NCBI GenBank assembly: GCA_947650285.1
Contig: CANTFL010001449.1
Coordinates: forward strand, 186,001-250,000
DNA from: Hyaloperonospora brassicae
Lineage: Eukaryota > Oomycota > Peronosporomycetes > Peronosporales > Peronosporaceae
DNA length: 64,000 nt
Direction of reading: 5' to 3'
This document shows positions 11,303 through 22,690 of this stretch, piece by piece. Made by a program: the position numbers and the translations under genes. The first letter of the stretch is position 1. Every line of letters begins with the position of its first letter. The notes beneath the pieces were generated by a model. That model made no database searches, had not been told where the DNA came from, and worked only from the letters and a program-made list of their open reading frames with translations.

Positions 11303-13335
11303 TTAAAAATCTATTGATCTTCCGGCGTAATACGTGCGTGCTTCCCATTTGATCCAATTCCCAAGGCAGCAACTTGCGCAAATGGTGCGTGGACCCAGTG
11401 AATATTTTTCGTCAGCAACCAACAGGCCTGCTGCGGAAAAAGCTCTTTCCGATGATTTCGAGGTCCCCAGGAATGGCAAGATAGTCCATTTCCATTTAGC
11501 CAATGTCGTAAACGACTTTTATTGTGACTTCAACCTTAAAAGTGATGGTGTTATAGGACCTTCTTGTGCGACACGCATATATATATGTCGAGTATATCAA
11601 TGAATGGCACAAGATCTGTCCTTGGCTTCTTAAATATTCGGGTCCCAAACTCATTAGGGATACAACTTTGTAATTCTGTGTTGGCGGCATCAAATGCGGT
11701 TGTATTATAGCCTGATGTTTATATGTGTCGTGCAAATTGTGATATATGATCTGGGTCTTCGTTTTTATTAGTGTCCTCATCATACCGCACAGAGAAGTAG
11801 CCAAGCCGATATCGTGGACTAACCAGACTCGCCACCGTGCAACTATGGCTTGTAATGTAGTAGTAGCATTCAACAGTACCTTGCATTGATAATCGCTCCT
11901 TTCATCTCGTTTGTGAGCGTCGAAGTCGCCAAAAATCTATCAATGTGCTCCAATCGCTCGGTGTAGAGCGGTACCACTTTGGATAGCGTAACGTACATTT
12001 CATCGCATGTCATTTCCCTAGCGCTCCTGAAGGCCCATATAAATTCGTGAAGAGTCTTGACAGTGTCCCACTCTGTAACCGACAGCTTGAACTATACAAG
12101 TTTTTACTGGTGCTGTAACACCATCGCGTGCTGCGCGTCGTTGTTTTCGTTGCATTCGTGATTCTTCATCGTCGGACAAATAGTGCAAATGCTTGGTTAA
12201 TGGCTTGCGTAATTTTAACGCCCAGTCCAACATGTCGTATGTTGAATTCCTACGGATCTTAACGTTTATCACGGGTTTTAAGAACTTGAGCAGAGCACTT
12301 CGGTCGTTTTCATTTTTGTTTGCCTTGCTGTAATCTTCCAGCCGATCCATTTTGCGAAGAGAGTGTCAAGTAGCATGGGCAGTATCTCGAATGGCAGTAA
12401 TACTGCATTTCATGGATTTTTAATGTTCTGGACCGCTAAGTTCATTACGTGCCAAAGCACCGAAAGTGCATTTCTGAAAACAAATTCACATCAGGGTCAT
12501 CCTGTATCTGATTATGCATCGTTTTGTTGTTTCCCGCATTTTCAACGGCAAACTCTAATGTCTTACCCGAAATACCCATATCGTCTGATGAAGTTTTGAC
12601 CACCTCTGCCATGTTCATTCCTGAATGCGAACCAGGCACGTGCACGAAGTCAATCATCAGCGATTGGAGATACCAGTCGCCAAAAAAAATGCACGGTAAT
12701 AGCCATGAGCGGGACACCAGCTGGCGATGCATAAACGTACACTGTAACCGATAGCTTCGATTCAGGTTTCGCGAGAAATTAGGCGATTTTCTTCCGTTTT
12801 TCTATAAACGTGGCCTTGACACGGCGGGTCTAACGGTGTTGTTGAATAAATGTTCGCGCGGCTATTCAGTATTTTCACCAAATTTTTTACAAAATTTAAA
12901 CTGTCGATCATGGCAAATAGCTGATCAGTTAGATACAAAAATTCCGGAAGTGCCGCCTCAAACTGATCTTGATATCGACTCCAAGCGATTGCAGAACTCG
13001 GGTCGCTTTACCTCCTGGGCGTCGTTGCGAGTCGTGGAGAGGTATCACCAGCTTGGTCTGATGTTTGTCTTTTATGTGCTTGGTCAGATTAGTTTTTGTA
13101 GTCTTCTTCCCCTTGTAAGTTCTATTGCAATGGACGCATTTGGCTAAGCAGGCGTCTTTGTCCCAATCAAACTGACCAGCAACTTTCACTATTATCACCA
13201 CGGTCGCTGATTCTGAACTGGTCAGAGTTTGAGCATCATCATCAGGAATTGTCATTAGGGGGATAAGGCGGCAGTAGAGCCTAATGATGTGGTGGTGGTA
13301 CTCGAGCTTGAGGCTGCGGCGGCGGCCGAGCTCAT
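11303..13335 (-). pseudogene. Broken hAT transposase with BED zinc finger
   Basis: A possible ATG at 13335 opens an Ala/Ser/Thr-rich leader that runs into a stop. The frame then shifts into a BED-type zinc finger (13255-12929) with CVHCNRTYKG and a downstream HIKDKH. The transposase core follows at 12732-12445, recognisable by LQSLMIDFVHVPGSHSGMN and a later NAGNN that fits the family's 'DNASNN'-like block. The hATC dimerisation domain lies at 11503-11303, with SSERAFSAAGLLVADEKYS and a GNWIKW end. The pieces occupy different frames and are separated by stops, so this is a pseudogene. Domain order and terminal repeats agree with the enclosing hAT element. The family call is firm; individual indels were not all placed. 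Confidence 0.85.
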
Positions 13336-13662
13336 TGTTACGTTTTGGACGTTATACACAAAGGGGAGGGGGTTGTATTCGCTAAGTACAATATATGCAT
13401 TAATGAATTCAGCGGTATTGCTTAAATGACAAATATTGGTTCTCTAATAGGTTCGAATTATTTCCGATTCAACAATTCTAAATATAAACTGGCTATCTCC
13501 CTATCTAAATACCTGCTATAATATATTGGCCTATAATAATTTGAGGCGAATTTTCGAGCCGCTTACAATCTTCGAGCCGAATATTCGATGCCGTCAAACG
13601 TTCGAGTCAAATAAGTTAAAGGGTCCTCAATGTTCGACGAATCTTCGATTTGCCTAGCCCGA

Positions 13663-13670
13663 GATAAACC
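13663..13670. repeat. hAT target-site duplication, right copy
   Basis: GATAAACC, matching 10324-10331 across the 3.3-kb element. Confidence 0.75.
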
Positions 13671-14300
13671 TGGCCAATCTGATCCCTACTAAACATGATA
13701 TATTGCTATATACGATAAATATTAGACCCACCGATTTCGTTCCTATATCGATGTGTAGGGTAATCTTGATAATGGGCAAATTTGATAGTTGATGAATGAT
13801 CTCGTCTAATTTGATAATCTTGGTCCGAAATTTGGGTCACTGACGGGGCACGACCGTTACACGGAACTGACCTAAGATCGAAATTAAGCCTTCGTGCATT
13901 TCACAAATGTATACTATCGGGAACGGATCGAAATGTAAAAAAGGTGGATGCGTTCAACAGTAGAGAACCTTAAGCGTACTGCCAAGATCGCTTGATAATC
14001 GTCTTGTCGATTTACGGTAGCACGGCTGGTGCCGCATAAAAGTATCCACGAATTAGCGTCTGCGTAAGTAAATTTTCCTTTCCACCTTCAGCTTCTCGCT
14101 CAATCGATGCTGTAATGTACGTATCCCTTCCATGACAAGTCTCTATAGATCTGGATTGTCACCAAGCACTATAATGATGGCTCAAACTCCGTCAACGTTT
14201 CCCTTGGCGCTGATCTGTGTGTGAATGTTTGTGACACCATCTCTTGTCGACTCCGAATATTTATAGTCGCTGCTCTCTTGGGCCGTGCGCATAATCCCAG
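13671..14300. other. Non-genic stretch between hAT and pogo relics
   Basis: No gene recognised. Part of it may be the 3' end of the pogo-like element, but I found no terminal repeats. Confidence 0.5.
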
Positions 14301-15601
14301 CTACCTCGCTTCTTTGCTGATCTGGGCTGTGGTAGTTAGCGCTTCAATTTCCGTGTCGGCCTCAAAGGTAAAGCAAATGAAGTCGTTTAGGTTCATTGGG
14401 TTACGGATGCATAGCTGACACATTTGTGTTAGCATGCTGGTGTTTAATTGTATAACAGCGTCATTGCATGATCTGTGAGTGGTGTTTTGGCCGGGAACGA
14501 GCCCTGTGTGCCGAAAGCAGTTTGTAACAGCATCGCTTGGAGCGATACGCAAGCAGGATTTTATTTGCTTCATATCCGTAAGTTGGTCCATCGTGTAGAT
14601 ACTGGTCCGTAATCCTTGTTCCTCCATATCCAAAGCGTGCTCGAGCTGGCGATGCCGGTATCGACGCTTGGATGAGGCGATAATACCGGCGTCCATTGTA
14701 TGCTGCTTCGAGATCGTGTTTGGGCGAAGGAACACGACTTTCACGTTCTTAAAATCCATATAATGAGCAGTATGCGCCGATGTATTGTCGAGAAGGAGAA
14801 CGATGTTTATTTTTGAGCGCGCATGTTGTTGTCAAGATAATGAAGCCACTCTTGGAAAAGGGCTCCGGCCATCCACGTCTTGAGGGTACTGCGATAGATG
14901 AAGCCAAGTTAATTTGCTGTCTTCTTCTGGAAACAACGTGGCTTCTTCGCTTGACCAATAATGAGGAGATCGCGTTTGTCCGAGCCGTCAGCGTTGAACA
15001 TCAGGTCGACCGTCACACGAGTCTTGCTCTTCTTCTATCCTTCCACTTGTCGTTGGGCGATAGTCTTATCGGGCGAAAGTAAGTAGAATAGCCCCGTTTT
15101 GTACATATTGTAGATTTCAGCAAGAGAAACTACTTTTAGACGTATTCGGATGGCCTCGCGCTGCGCGGGTATCTTCTCCGAGTTCACAGGGCCGCTCTAA
15201 CCGTGAATGCTAATTTTTTTAAATTTGTGAAGTCCTTGGAAAGCTAAAAGCCACCTATTCGAAAATAACAGCAACTGGTCTTCTTGAATACCGCTCGACG
15301 TTGCAAAACGCTTCGCTCTTGCCTTGATCAGGTCCCCGCTTATCATCATGATACTGCAGCACCCAATTCGCAAGGTCTTTATCGACTGCAGGAAACACGA
15401 GCACTCGGGTCCGATTACTCTTAAGGCCGAGGTCCATCACGTGCATGAACTTCTGACGATCACGCAGAATGCCGGATATCGTTCCCTGGTCTGGCGCCTT
15501 GAAGAGACTGATCTCGCGCTTCGCCTTATCTTACAGGTGCGACTGTGTAAGAGCGGCGTTTGCGTCATGTCAGTGGCAGATCTTCTTCTTCTGCTCATAC
15601 T
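14301..15601 (-). pseudogene. Broken pogo/Tigger-type (CENP-B-like) DDE transposase
   Basis: Minus-strand pieces follow the order expected for this family. The N-terminal psq-like helix-turn-helix is near 15560-15450, ending in TISGILRDRQKF. A CENP-B-type helix-turn-helix lies at 15446-15255 (VFPAVDKDLANWVLQYHD). A DDE core is spread over frames at 15040-14760, with NADGSDKRDLLIIGQAKKPR. The C-terminal part of the core is at 14759-14301, with MDAGIIASSKRRYRHRQLE and NCFRHTGLVPGQ. Frameshifts and stops separate these segments, so it is inactive. I did not identify the TA duplication or the short terminal repeats that would define the element. Confidence 0.82.
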
Positions 15602-17743
15602 ACAGGTTACCAACCTGTTTGGGTCGAAACGGCATCGTTGCGTGAACGGCGAATTCGAAAACCGAAAAGTTATTTATTCGTTTACTTACTATTCTCCTAT
15701 TGTAAGAGCTTTTATTTTGCTATTCGCTCGTTTTGTTCTGCCAACGGTTGTAGCAGCAAAGTCCTTCCTACGATTTTGATGGTGTCATCATCCCGAAAGT
15801 AGGGCATCACTGCTGGCAAGCAGTGCTGGTGAACCCTATACACCAGGGCCCGAAGGATTAACTTAATCTTTTGCTCGAACTGGTTCTCAAATCGGTGACC
15901 TCTCGGATGGTGTTTCCACACCAACCAGGTTGAGCACACGCGTACACGAAATGAGTCACACACAACACTGATTTAGATTGTGCACACAGTTGTCACACAC
16001 ATTCGCACAAACTAAAAGTTAAGCATATAAATCTAATCTACAATGCATATGCACAACGCATCGCCAATACTTAATTGCCCGGCAAGTTCATTGTCGAGTC
16101 GCTTGAATTAGAAATTGTGCTGAGATTAGGTGCTGACCACGCATACGGGCTCATTTGATGTTCTTGAGGGCTGATAATACCTAGAGGGTGTTCGCACATG
16201 TCGAATTTGATGCTTTTGTTATATATGTGATACGCTTGCCCTCCACGGGTCATATCCAATTAGGCAGGTTTACATGTACAAATATATTTTTAATTATCTA
16301 TTGTGAGAACGTTGAAGCTAAATACACAAAAGAGCTGTTTTCGGCGATTTCAAGGCGATGGATCAGTGTTTTACTACCTTGATCACGTCGGTTTACATCA
16401 TCAAAGTTGATGACATGTCGGTACCGTTGACACAGGTTATCTGAAATTTACGATGCAACCACAAAAAGGTAATTTATCTGCAGGGAGAGCAACTTTGTCA
16501 AGTATAGAGCATAAAGGAGTATCATGATATGGTGTCTTTTATTCAGTGAGCCAAAAGAACCGGGCTGCTACGCTTGCATGCATAGTATTCTTCAATGCAT
16601 TATACCAATATTGCGCCTATCCTTCGCAGCAATTATACTCGACACCGATATCACGACCGACAGCATTACCACCATGAAACCTCTTGTATCTGATGATCGC
16701 AATATTCCATCAGCATTGCGTGTTTTTTCAGTCTACAATCTTTTACATGTGTCCGCAAGCATCCGCGTGACCGCATGCAAATGAACAGAGTCGTTCATCC
16801 GATCTAGACAATCGTGTCTCAAGTAATGTTTCTTTTCTGTACGTCGTCTCATGCTTCCGGGAGTGTGCGTCGAACTACTATCGGACCATTGTGTACTTGC
16901 CATTTAAACACGGCGATCTCTCCTTTCATCCAATCATATGTCTTCGCCATGACGATAGATACACGAGTACACAATATCAAATCATAAAATCGGGGTGGAA
17001 GATTATAAGCAACGCGGCAATACACTATACACGACAAATAATTCTGTTAGGATACTCTTGGCGCGTCGACGCACCTTTACCTTGTTGCATTACGACAGTC
17101 GTCGAATTTCGATGTGCATGTTTCTTGCCCAATATATACATGGATGTACATCGATGATCGTATGCCTGTGTAAATTCGGTCGCATCTAGTTAACATCAGT
17201 CGTGCATATTTTTCGTTGTCATGCACAATTCAGAGTTTTTCATCTCGTGGTGCACATTTTATTTCTCATCATGTAACTCAATTTTTGAGCTTTTAAGCAT
17301 ATAGTTCTTTTTCCTGTTTTTTATTTTCTGGTGCGTATTTTTAATTGTCTAATCGTGCAGTGTATTTTTGTATAAACGATTATCTAGCGCATTTTTTATC
17401 TTTCCCTATACAATACCGCATTTGATTGTATCATTCCACCTCGGATACTCAGTCGACCGCATCTTAGATGCGACTTTGTACGGTATCTTCGACAAAATCT
17501 TCATAAATCGACGTGATCGTTTGCATGTGTTTAGTCGAAAGCGGCAACGATATCGTCCCTACTATTCCTGTCGTGCGTGGACGGTATACTATAAATCTTG
17601 GCATACCTATGCATATGCGTTATCAATCTTTCCCGCACACTTCAGTACCAAGTCGCACTTACCCATCCCGAGCCTTGTGACAAAATGCGGGAATAATAGC
17701 CACTAAACTGTCGCTGCAACTTTCTCGCCAACGATTTTTTCTC
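15602..17743. other. Non-genic, partly AT-rich stretch
   Basis: Only short open frames with no recognised domain. The last 100 bp or so must hold the promoter of the TRMO-like gene, but I see no core-promoter motif I would defend. Confidence 0.55.
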
Positions 17744-19257
17744 ATGCCGTTTGGCTTGAGACTAGAGACCTTAGCGGTCGCGTTCCAGACCACGACGCTG
17801 TTGTGGCTCTGGTGGCGGCAGCAGCAGCAACGACCTGAAGATTCGCAACAGAAGGAGACCATTCAGGTACAGTTATTGCTGCAGCAGGGACCACATGTGA
17901 AGCGTTCACGTGCTTTTACTGCCTTTTTTCTCATTGCAGACGTTGAAACGCGATGTGGCAAAGAAAGAACGAGCGCGAGTCGATGAAAGACGAGGCCGCG
18001 TCGCTGCAGAGAAGGTTGTTGGATGTCTTGTGCTCGAGTCCTTGCATCTTACTAGCTGCAGGCACTGACGCACGGCTGGACCGCTGGTAGGAGCTGCGAT
18101 GTGTGATGGAGGAGAAGCTGGACACTAGCAAGGGCTGTTTTGTACAGCCCGTAGGAACCGTGCAATCTTGCTTCAAAGTGTGCTTGGGTAAACGAGGATT
18201 GTCGTGACGTCCATTCGTGCAACGGCGTTGAGCGACAGTTGCTTACAACTTCCGTGGTGCTGCTGAGAACAGGGACACCTCGTCAAGGCTCCCTGGCCCC
18301 GTCGACGCGAGCAAAGATCACTTTTTATCGAGGCGTGTCACCCGATACGTTGGTAGGGCTGAAGGACTTCAGCCACGTTTGGATTTTGTTCGTCTTCCAC
18401 CAAAATACGAACGGAAGAAATTCTCGCGCGCACGAAGGGCTTCGATCCGATAGTCATCGCCACACATTCCGGGTTCGAGCTAGTGCTAGGATGATACTGA
18501 TAGAGTGCGGGAGGAGTCAGGGTCTCATCTGCGATTGTTGACAGGCCAAAATTTCTCCACCGATGCTAAAAGAACGGGTCGGTATTTTTTGTACACGCTC
18601 ACCGCACCGCCCCAATCCCATCGGAATTACGCTGGCACATATCGAGCACGTCGATGTTCGCGAGCGCACGGTGTATCTGACGGGCGTCGACTTACTGGAT
18701 GAGACCCCGGTATTGGACATCAAGCCGTATATTTCAGGTGAGATCCGACTGCAATTGACCTATACCATTGGCAGTGTTGCATGCGACAAATGACCCGACG
18801 ATCTAGCGTTTGATAGCCTCCCTGATGCACGTGCGGCGGCCTGGGTGTCCACTCCACAGCCATCAATTGAGTACGTACGCACTGGTCATCTTTTTGTCGT
18901 TGCTCAGCATCGAATCGTGGTCTGACCTGCTCGATGTCGTCTAGAATCGAGTGGAACTCAGTCTCGCTGCAATCTACAATTCACAAGCTCTCAGAAAAGT
19001 CGGTGCACTATCGCGGTGCCCCGGAAAATCTCGTCGCTGCCATTGAAGAGGTGCTGCAAGTTGACGTTCGCAGTAAGTACCAGACTCGGCGTTGGACGTC
19101 GCCTGACTACATCAACAGCCAGGTCATCGACAATGTCCGCGTGCAGTACCGCTTTGCTCTATTGGGTCAGCCTGCTTCATTTGATGGTGGCAATAGCGGC
19201 GCTGTTGCCGCGCGTATCCTGATATTTGCAGCGGAAGAGGCTCCTCCTGCAAAGTAG
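17744..19257 (+). CDS. TRMO: TRMO-like tRNA (adenine(37)-N6)-methyltransferase, seven exons
   Basis: Proposed exons are 17744-17866, 17940-18014, 18091-18187, 18273-18472, 18545-18737, 18807-18870 and 18945-19257. The six GT..AG introns are 69-85 nt, phases are consistent, and the product is 354 residues. Residues 10-24 are hydrophobic (possible membrane anchor), followed by a Lys/Arg/Glu-rich likely coiled coil (about 40-75). The TrmO/YaeB beta-barrel spans about 83-250. Hallmarks are FVQPVGTV (83-90), TPRQG (100-104), FSHVWILFVFHQN (131-143), TRSPHRPNPIG (182-192), GVDLLDETPVLDIKPYIS (to 229) and DSLPDAR. A C-terminal domain (about 252-354) holds EEVLQVDVRSKY. Known family members use S-adenosylmethionine to methylate N6 of t6A37 in certain tRNAs. 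No frame break is needed, so the gene looks intact. The family is secure; the N-terminal exons and the last exon are less certain. Confidence 0.88.
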
Positions 19258-19431
19258 AGATAGCATTCAGTATTCGACTTTCGCACTCAGCTCCAACACG
19301 ACAGTCTGTTTGTATTGCGCCAACATCTGATTTCTCTCCGAAAGCACAATATTCTTCTTAACAGGTCGCCCTTAATCGACCATGTCGCCAGCAATAACTT
19401 GCAACAAGTTGGCATAAAGGCCGACTTTGTC

Positions 19432-20590
19432 ATGGCCGCCACTCTCGTACCTGCTGTTCCCACGTCTCCTACTCTCAAGACTACTGTACACATGACACCG
19501 AATACTGACGCTTCTGCTCCTGCCATAGTTGCCGGAGACGAAGGGGCAGTAGTAGCGCTGGAGAAGTCTTTTTCCATCGTATCTGTAGCCGGGACTCCTG
19601 AGAATACACCCCCTGTCAAGAAACGAAGACGCGACGAAAGCTCACATCCCACAAAAAAGAAGAAGAAGAAGAAGAAGGATACAGCTCAATGCGTAGGCTA
19701 CTACGTCGATGCTCTGGACAAGAAGATGCTCTGGGGAGAAGCTAGTATCGTTCAGTGCAATGTAGCTACTCGGAAAATCAAGGTGCACTTTGTTGGGTGG
19801 AGCAAGAATCACGACCTCTGGACTGACGTCATGTCGATAACGGCCCACGGTCGTTACGCCCGTACGTAAAGCTAGGGCTCGACTTTTTTTCATCTTGTCG
19901 ACTGACACGTGCTTTGTATTGTCCACGCTGCTTCCCTCTGCTGCCTTTGTAGTTCGCACGAAGGACAATACTGTAAAAAGCTGGAATGGCGACATGCGCC
20001 TGTTTGAAGGCGTGCTCGGCATCATCGAGGAAAGCACGTGTCCGCCAGTGCCACGTCAAATACCGGATAATCATCAGGTCACGTTGTTGTCTGCTGGTTT
20101 AGCGAGAAAAACTGGTGATAGAGCGGAAGTATCTAGGGTGGATAATACGGAGCGACCAGCGTCAAGAGGAAAAGCGAATGTTGATTTTAGGAACAAGGTC
20201 AGTTCGGAACGCACCATTGTGGCACGGAAGGGGGTTGAGAAAAGCAACGGGCCTTGGCACGAAACTGCGCGCCGCTTGAAGCGGGTGAAGAAAGTGAAGA
20301 GCGCCGAAAAGAGTGTGCAAGTGCCAATGCAATGCGTGACAAAGACGAAGCGAGAAGGTCGGCAATTCACTGCTTTGACAGCAGAGAAGGCTTGTGCGCC
20401 CACACAGGCGCGAGTCTTTTTTTCGAATGAGCTGCCAGTCTTTTGTAACCTCGAGCTGGACGACGGCACTGCGATGGACTTCTCGGTACAGCGCGAGATG
20501 GCGCGCGTGGAGCGAGAGGCACTGCAGAGTTTCCTGGATGAGTGTGCTGTGATTTGGAAGAAACAAGTGCGTGCGCTACCGGCAGAGTAA
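19432..20590 (+). CDS. Basic Tudor-knot/chromo-barrel domain protein, two exons
   Basis: Proposed exons are 19432-19861 and 19953-20590, with a 91-nt intron (GTACGT..TAG), giving 355 residues. The start chosen is the first in-frame ATG, in good context (GTCATGGCC). Residues 1-60 are Ala/Thr/Pro-rich and probably disordered. Basic clusters KKRRR (63-67) and a run of eight Lys (75-82) look like nuclear localisation signals. Residues 88-142 match a Tudor-knot/chromo barrel, with YVDALDKKMLWGEASI, KVHFVGWSKNHDLWTDV and a closing SITAHGRYA. Such domains bind methylated histones or RNA in MOF/MSL3-type chromatin proteins. The second exon is Lys/Arg-rich and ends in a probable helix (REMARVEREALQSFLDE). 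The gene starts 174 bp after the TRMO-like stop. The terminal GAG-TAA overlaps a GTAAGG donor-like site at 20588, so the C-terminus could extend downstream. Exact function unknown. Confidence 0.75.
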
Positions 20591-20679
20591 GGAAAGCAAG
20601 TACAGCGGAAGAGCGAGATCAGGAAAAGAAGGTGATTGGAAAATGCAGAAAGGTTATGATTCTTAAGGTTTGGTGCAGG

Positions 20680-21430
20680 TGATGTGATGTAATCGATGCT
20701 CTGTCGTTGTGGCTATCCAGTGGTATTTGTTGGCCTTTGATGGTGCAGTTGGAAGAGGTCGTTGCGGATTGGAAGTCGCTCTTTCCACTACGCAATTTGC
20801 TGTTTGTATCACAGCAAAGACGTCTTGCATCGACCAATGCTCTCAAGTGCGATTACGTAACGTCCGCATTGTTGCTATTTCCGCCACACAACCTACTGCC
20901 CAAAAGTACAAAACGGTGTGCACTTTCAGTCCTTGTTCATCACGCAAATCAGCAGCTGCAAATGCCCAATTTAAGTAAATTAGGTATGACGGCTACTCAG
21001 AAGATATCAACAACGTCCACGCACGCTGTCGTTTGGTCAAACGACCTGCAGCAGAATTAGATTGCGCACTTCCGAGATTCATTCTAGCTTCTGCTTCGGA
21101 AGAGAACGCAATGGTAGTAGGGAACGACGAGGGATGCGACTTGCTTGCCAGTTTCGTACTTCATGATGCGGGAGAAGGAAGTACGAATGCGACCGACAAG
21201 GCAGTGATGACATGTCGGATGCTACAGGTTGCATTGAACGGAATATCGCTCGCGCGTGCGATCACCTGCTCTAGGCAGACCAAGAGTATCTCGTCTCGGC
21301 GCGTGGGCAATGGGTCGTGCCCTTCAGTTTTATGCTTGGTATTGAGATTCGCGGCATACTAAAAGCAGATTGAAACGTTTTCGTTCGAGGTGTCTTTGTG
21401 AAGGACTTGATACTCGCATGATGACCACAA
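20680..21430 (+). other. Possible additional host exons, structure unresolved
   Basis: One plus-strand frame is open from 20688 to 21362 except for a TAA at 20976-20978. A GT..AG intron of 78 nt (20906-20983) would remove that stop and keep the frame, joining TAQK to YDGYSEDINN. That intron size equals those of the two genes upstream. The frame has no ATG near its start, so it would need an upstream exon. A different model splices the preceding gene from 20588 into the frame containing VQLEEVVADWKSLFPLRN. Near 21274-21370, after CTGCTCTAG, a third frame reads DQEYLVSARGQW through GIEIRGILKAD and stop. I recognise no domain. It could be a gene, alternative 3' exons of the Tudor-knot gene, or a decaying copy. 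Confidence 0.35.
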
Positions 21431-21871
21431 CGATGCAGCACTTTGAGAATATTGACATACATAACGATGTTGTTATTTGTAGTACTAGCGAACCGAATAA
21501 GTAGTCAAGTCAAGTAAGTATCATCCTCCTCGCTCGGCGGCAGATGGGGCTCCCGAACTTTCGCCTTCTCGCAATGTTGGCGTTGCTTTACCTTGCTACG
21601 CACGAACTGTTCCCCGACCGCCCGTCCCGTCCGTTTATATAAATCACGGATGTACCCGGTCAGCCCATTTTTATCGACGGATTAACTTATGTTAAAGAGC
21701 GAGCTCCGGAGATCTTGCCCCTCTTTCTAAATCAGAAAGTAATGAACCCAAGTAGAATCATTTCATGGCAAATATAAAGGTTTATTAAATTAACCTAAAA
21801 ACAAAAAAAAACCAAAACTGAAAAAAATTGGCAGTTGTAGATCAAATTATCAATAGATGAAACGTAAAAAT
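21431..21871. other. Non-genic flank of the tandem array, possible LTR scrap
   Basis: No gene. The part at 21540-21800 has a TATATAAAT box near 21637 and an A-rich end (21800-21830), which loosely resembles a solo-LTR or retroelement 3' end. No paired repeat is visible to support that. Confidence 0.4.
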
Positions 21872-22168
21872 GATGTAAAGCATAATACTCCGTCAATTGG
21901 TTGCCCATCTACCCTAAGGCAAGTTCGGCTGTGCATGAGGTACGCATGTTTGCGAAGAGTAGCTGCTCGAACAGGAACGGCTACATGGCAAGCGGTACAT
22001 CGACAACGAACGCAATGGCACTCAACGACGTAAGGTAAGCAGTGACTCCTCTTTCCATTCAGTTAAGTAATCCATGATTGATACAATCAGCGGCGTACCA
22101 GTGGAAGTACACTATGTCGAAAGCTAGTGGAGAGGCCACCAGGATGATGGCGATGAGGATGGTGATGC

Positions 22169-22690
22169 GTGAACGGTACTTCCTGCGACGACCTGGTGAA
22201 CGAGTGCCGGAAAACGAACACAACAGATTATCTCTCGCATTGGCAGCACTCTGGATTCGCCATCGGCTCTATGCCGCCGCGGCAAGAATTACTTCCCCTG
22301 ATGGGTCCTCGTTTGCATGACGGGGGGCAAGGTCTGGCAGCTCCAGCGAGACTTGAGATCGAGGCGACAGCAACGATAGCGGTGGCGAGGATGGTCTTGA
22401 TGTTCATCTTGACAAAATTTGGAGGCTTGACTTGTGCTGTTTACGGTGAAATGCAGAATGATCCTTTCGCCGGCGCTGCTCAAGCGTTGAAAGTGCTTCA
22501 GCGACGCGTGGATTCTACGATAGAATCATCTCTAGTACCATACAACGATACAACGGAGCAGAGTAGCCCCATCCCGCGAATACATGCCAAACCTTTGTGC
22601 GAACAGGTAAGTGGGTTGTGGGTTGCGATACGTCGGCTTTGCCCGCGTAGACCAAGCGGGTCTCATCTATCGAAGAGTCAAGAGCAATGA
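22169..22690 (+). other. 173-codon open frame typical of each array copy, doubtful gene
   Basis: Opens at GTG after a TGA, has no upstream ATG, and recurs in every full copy (24354, 26539, 28724, 30909, 33094, 35279, 37465, 39650, 41835). A GTAAGT..GCGTAG pair (22609-22653) could act as a short intron near its end. No domain is recognised. The three differences I saw between copies (Thr/Ala, Met/Thr, Glu/Gly) all change the amino acid, which argues against protein-level constraint. Confidence 0.2.

Larger units (their letters stand above)
10332..13662 (-). mobile_element. hAT-superfamily DNA transposon with 8-bp target duplication
   Basis: The element is flanked by the direct repeat GATAAACC at 10324-10331 and 13663-13670, the 8-bp duplication size typical of hAT insertion. 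One more matching base on the left side makes the exact border uncertain by one. Degenerate terminal inverted repeats share GGYAAATCGAAGATT (10340-10354 against 13640-13654). The subterminal zones (10372-10454 and 13553-13654) are crowded with TTCGA/TCGAA pentamers, as expected for hAT transposase-binding repeats. The interior carries a frame-broken hAT transposase on the minus strand, so the copy is dead. Confidence 0.85.

Noticed and set aside
14780..15082. 100-codon plus-strand frame
   Set aside because: It is the antisense shadow of the pogo/Tigger DDE core, which is the recognisable reading.
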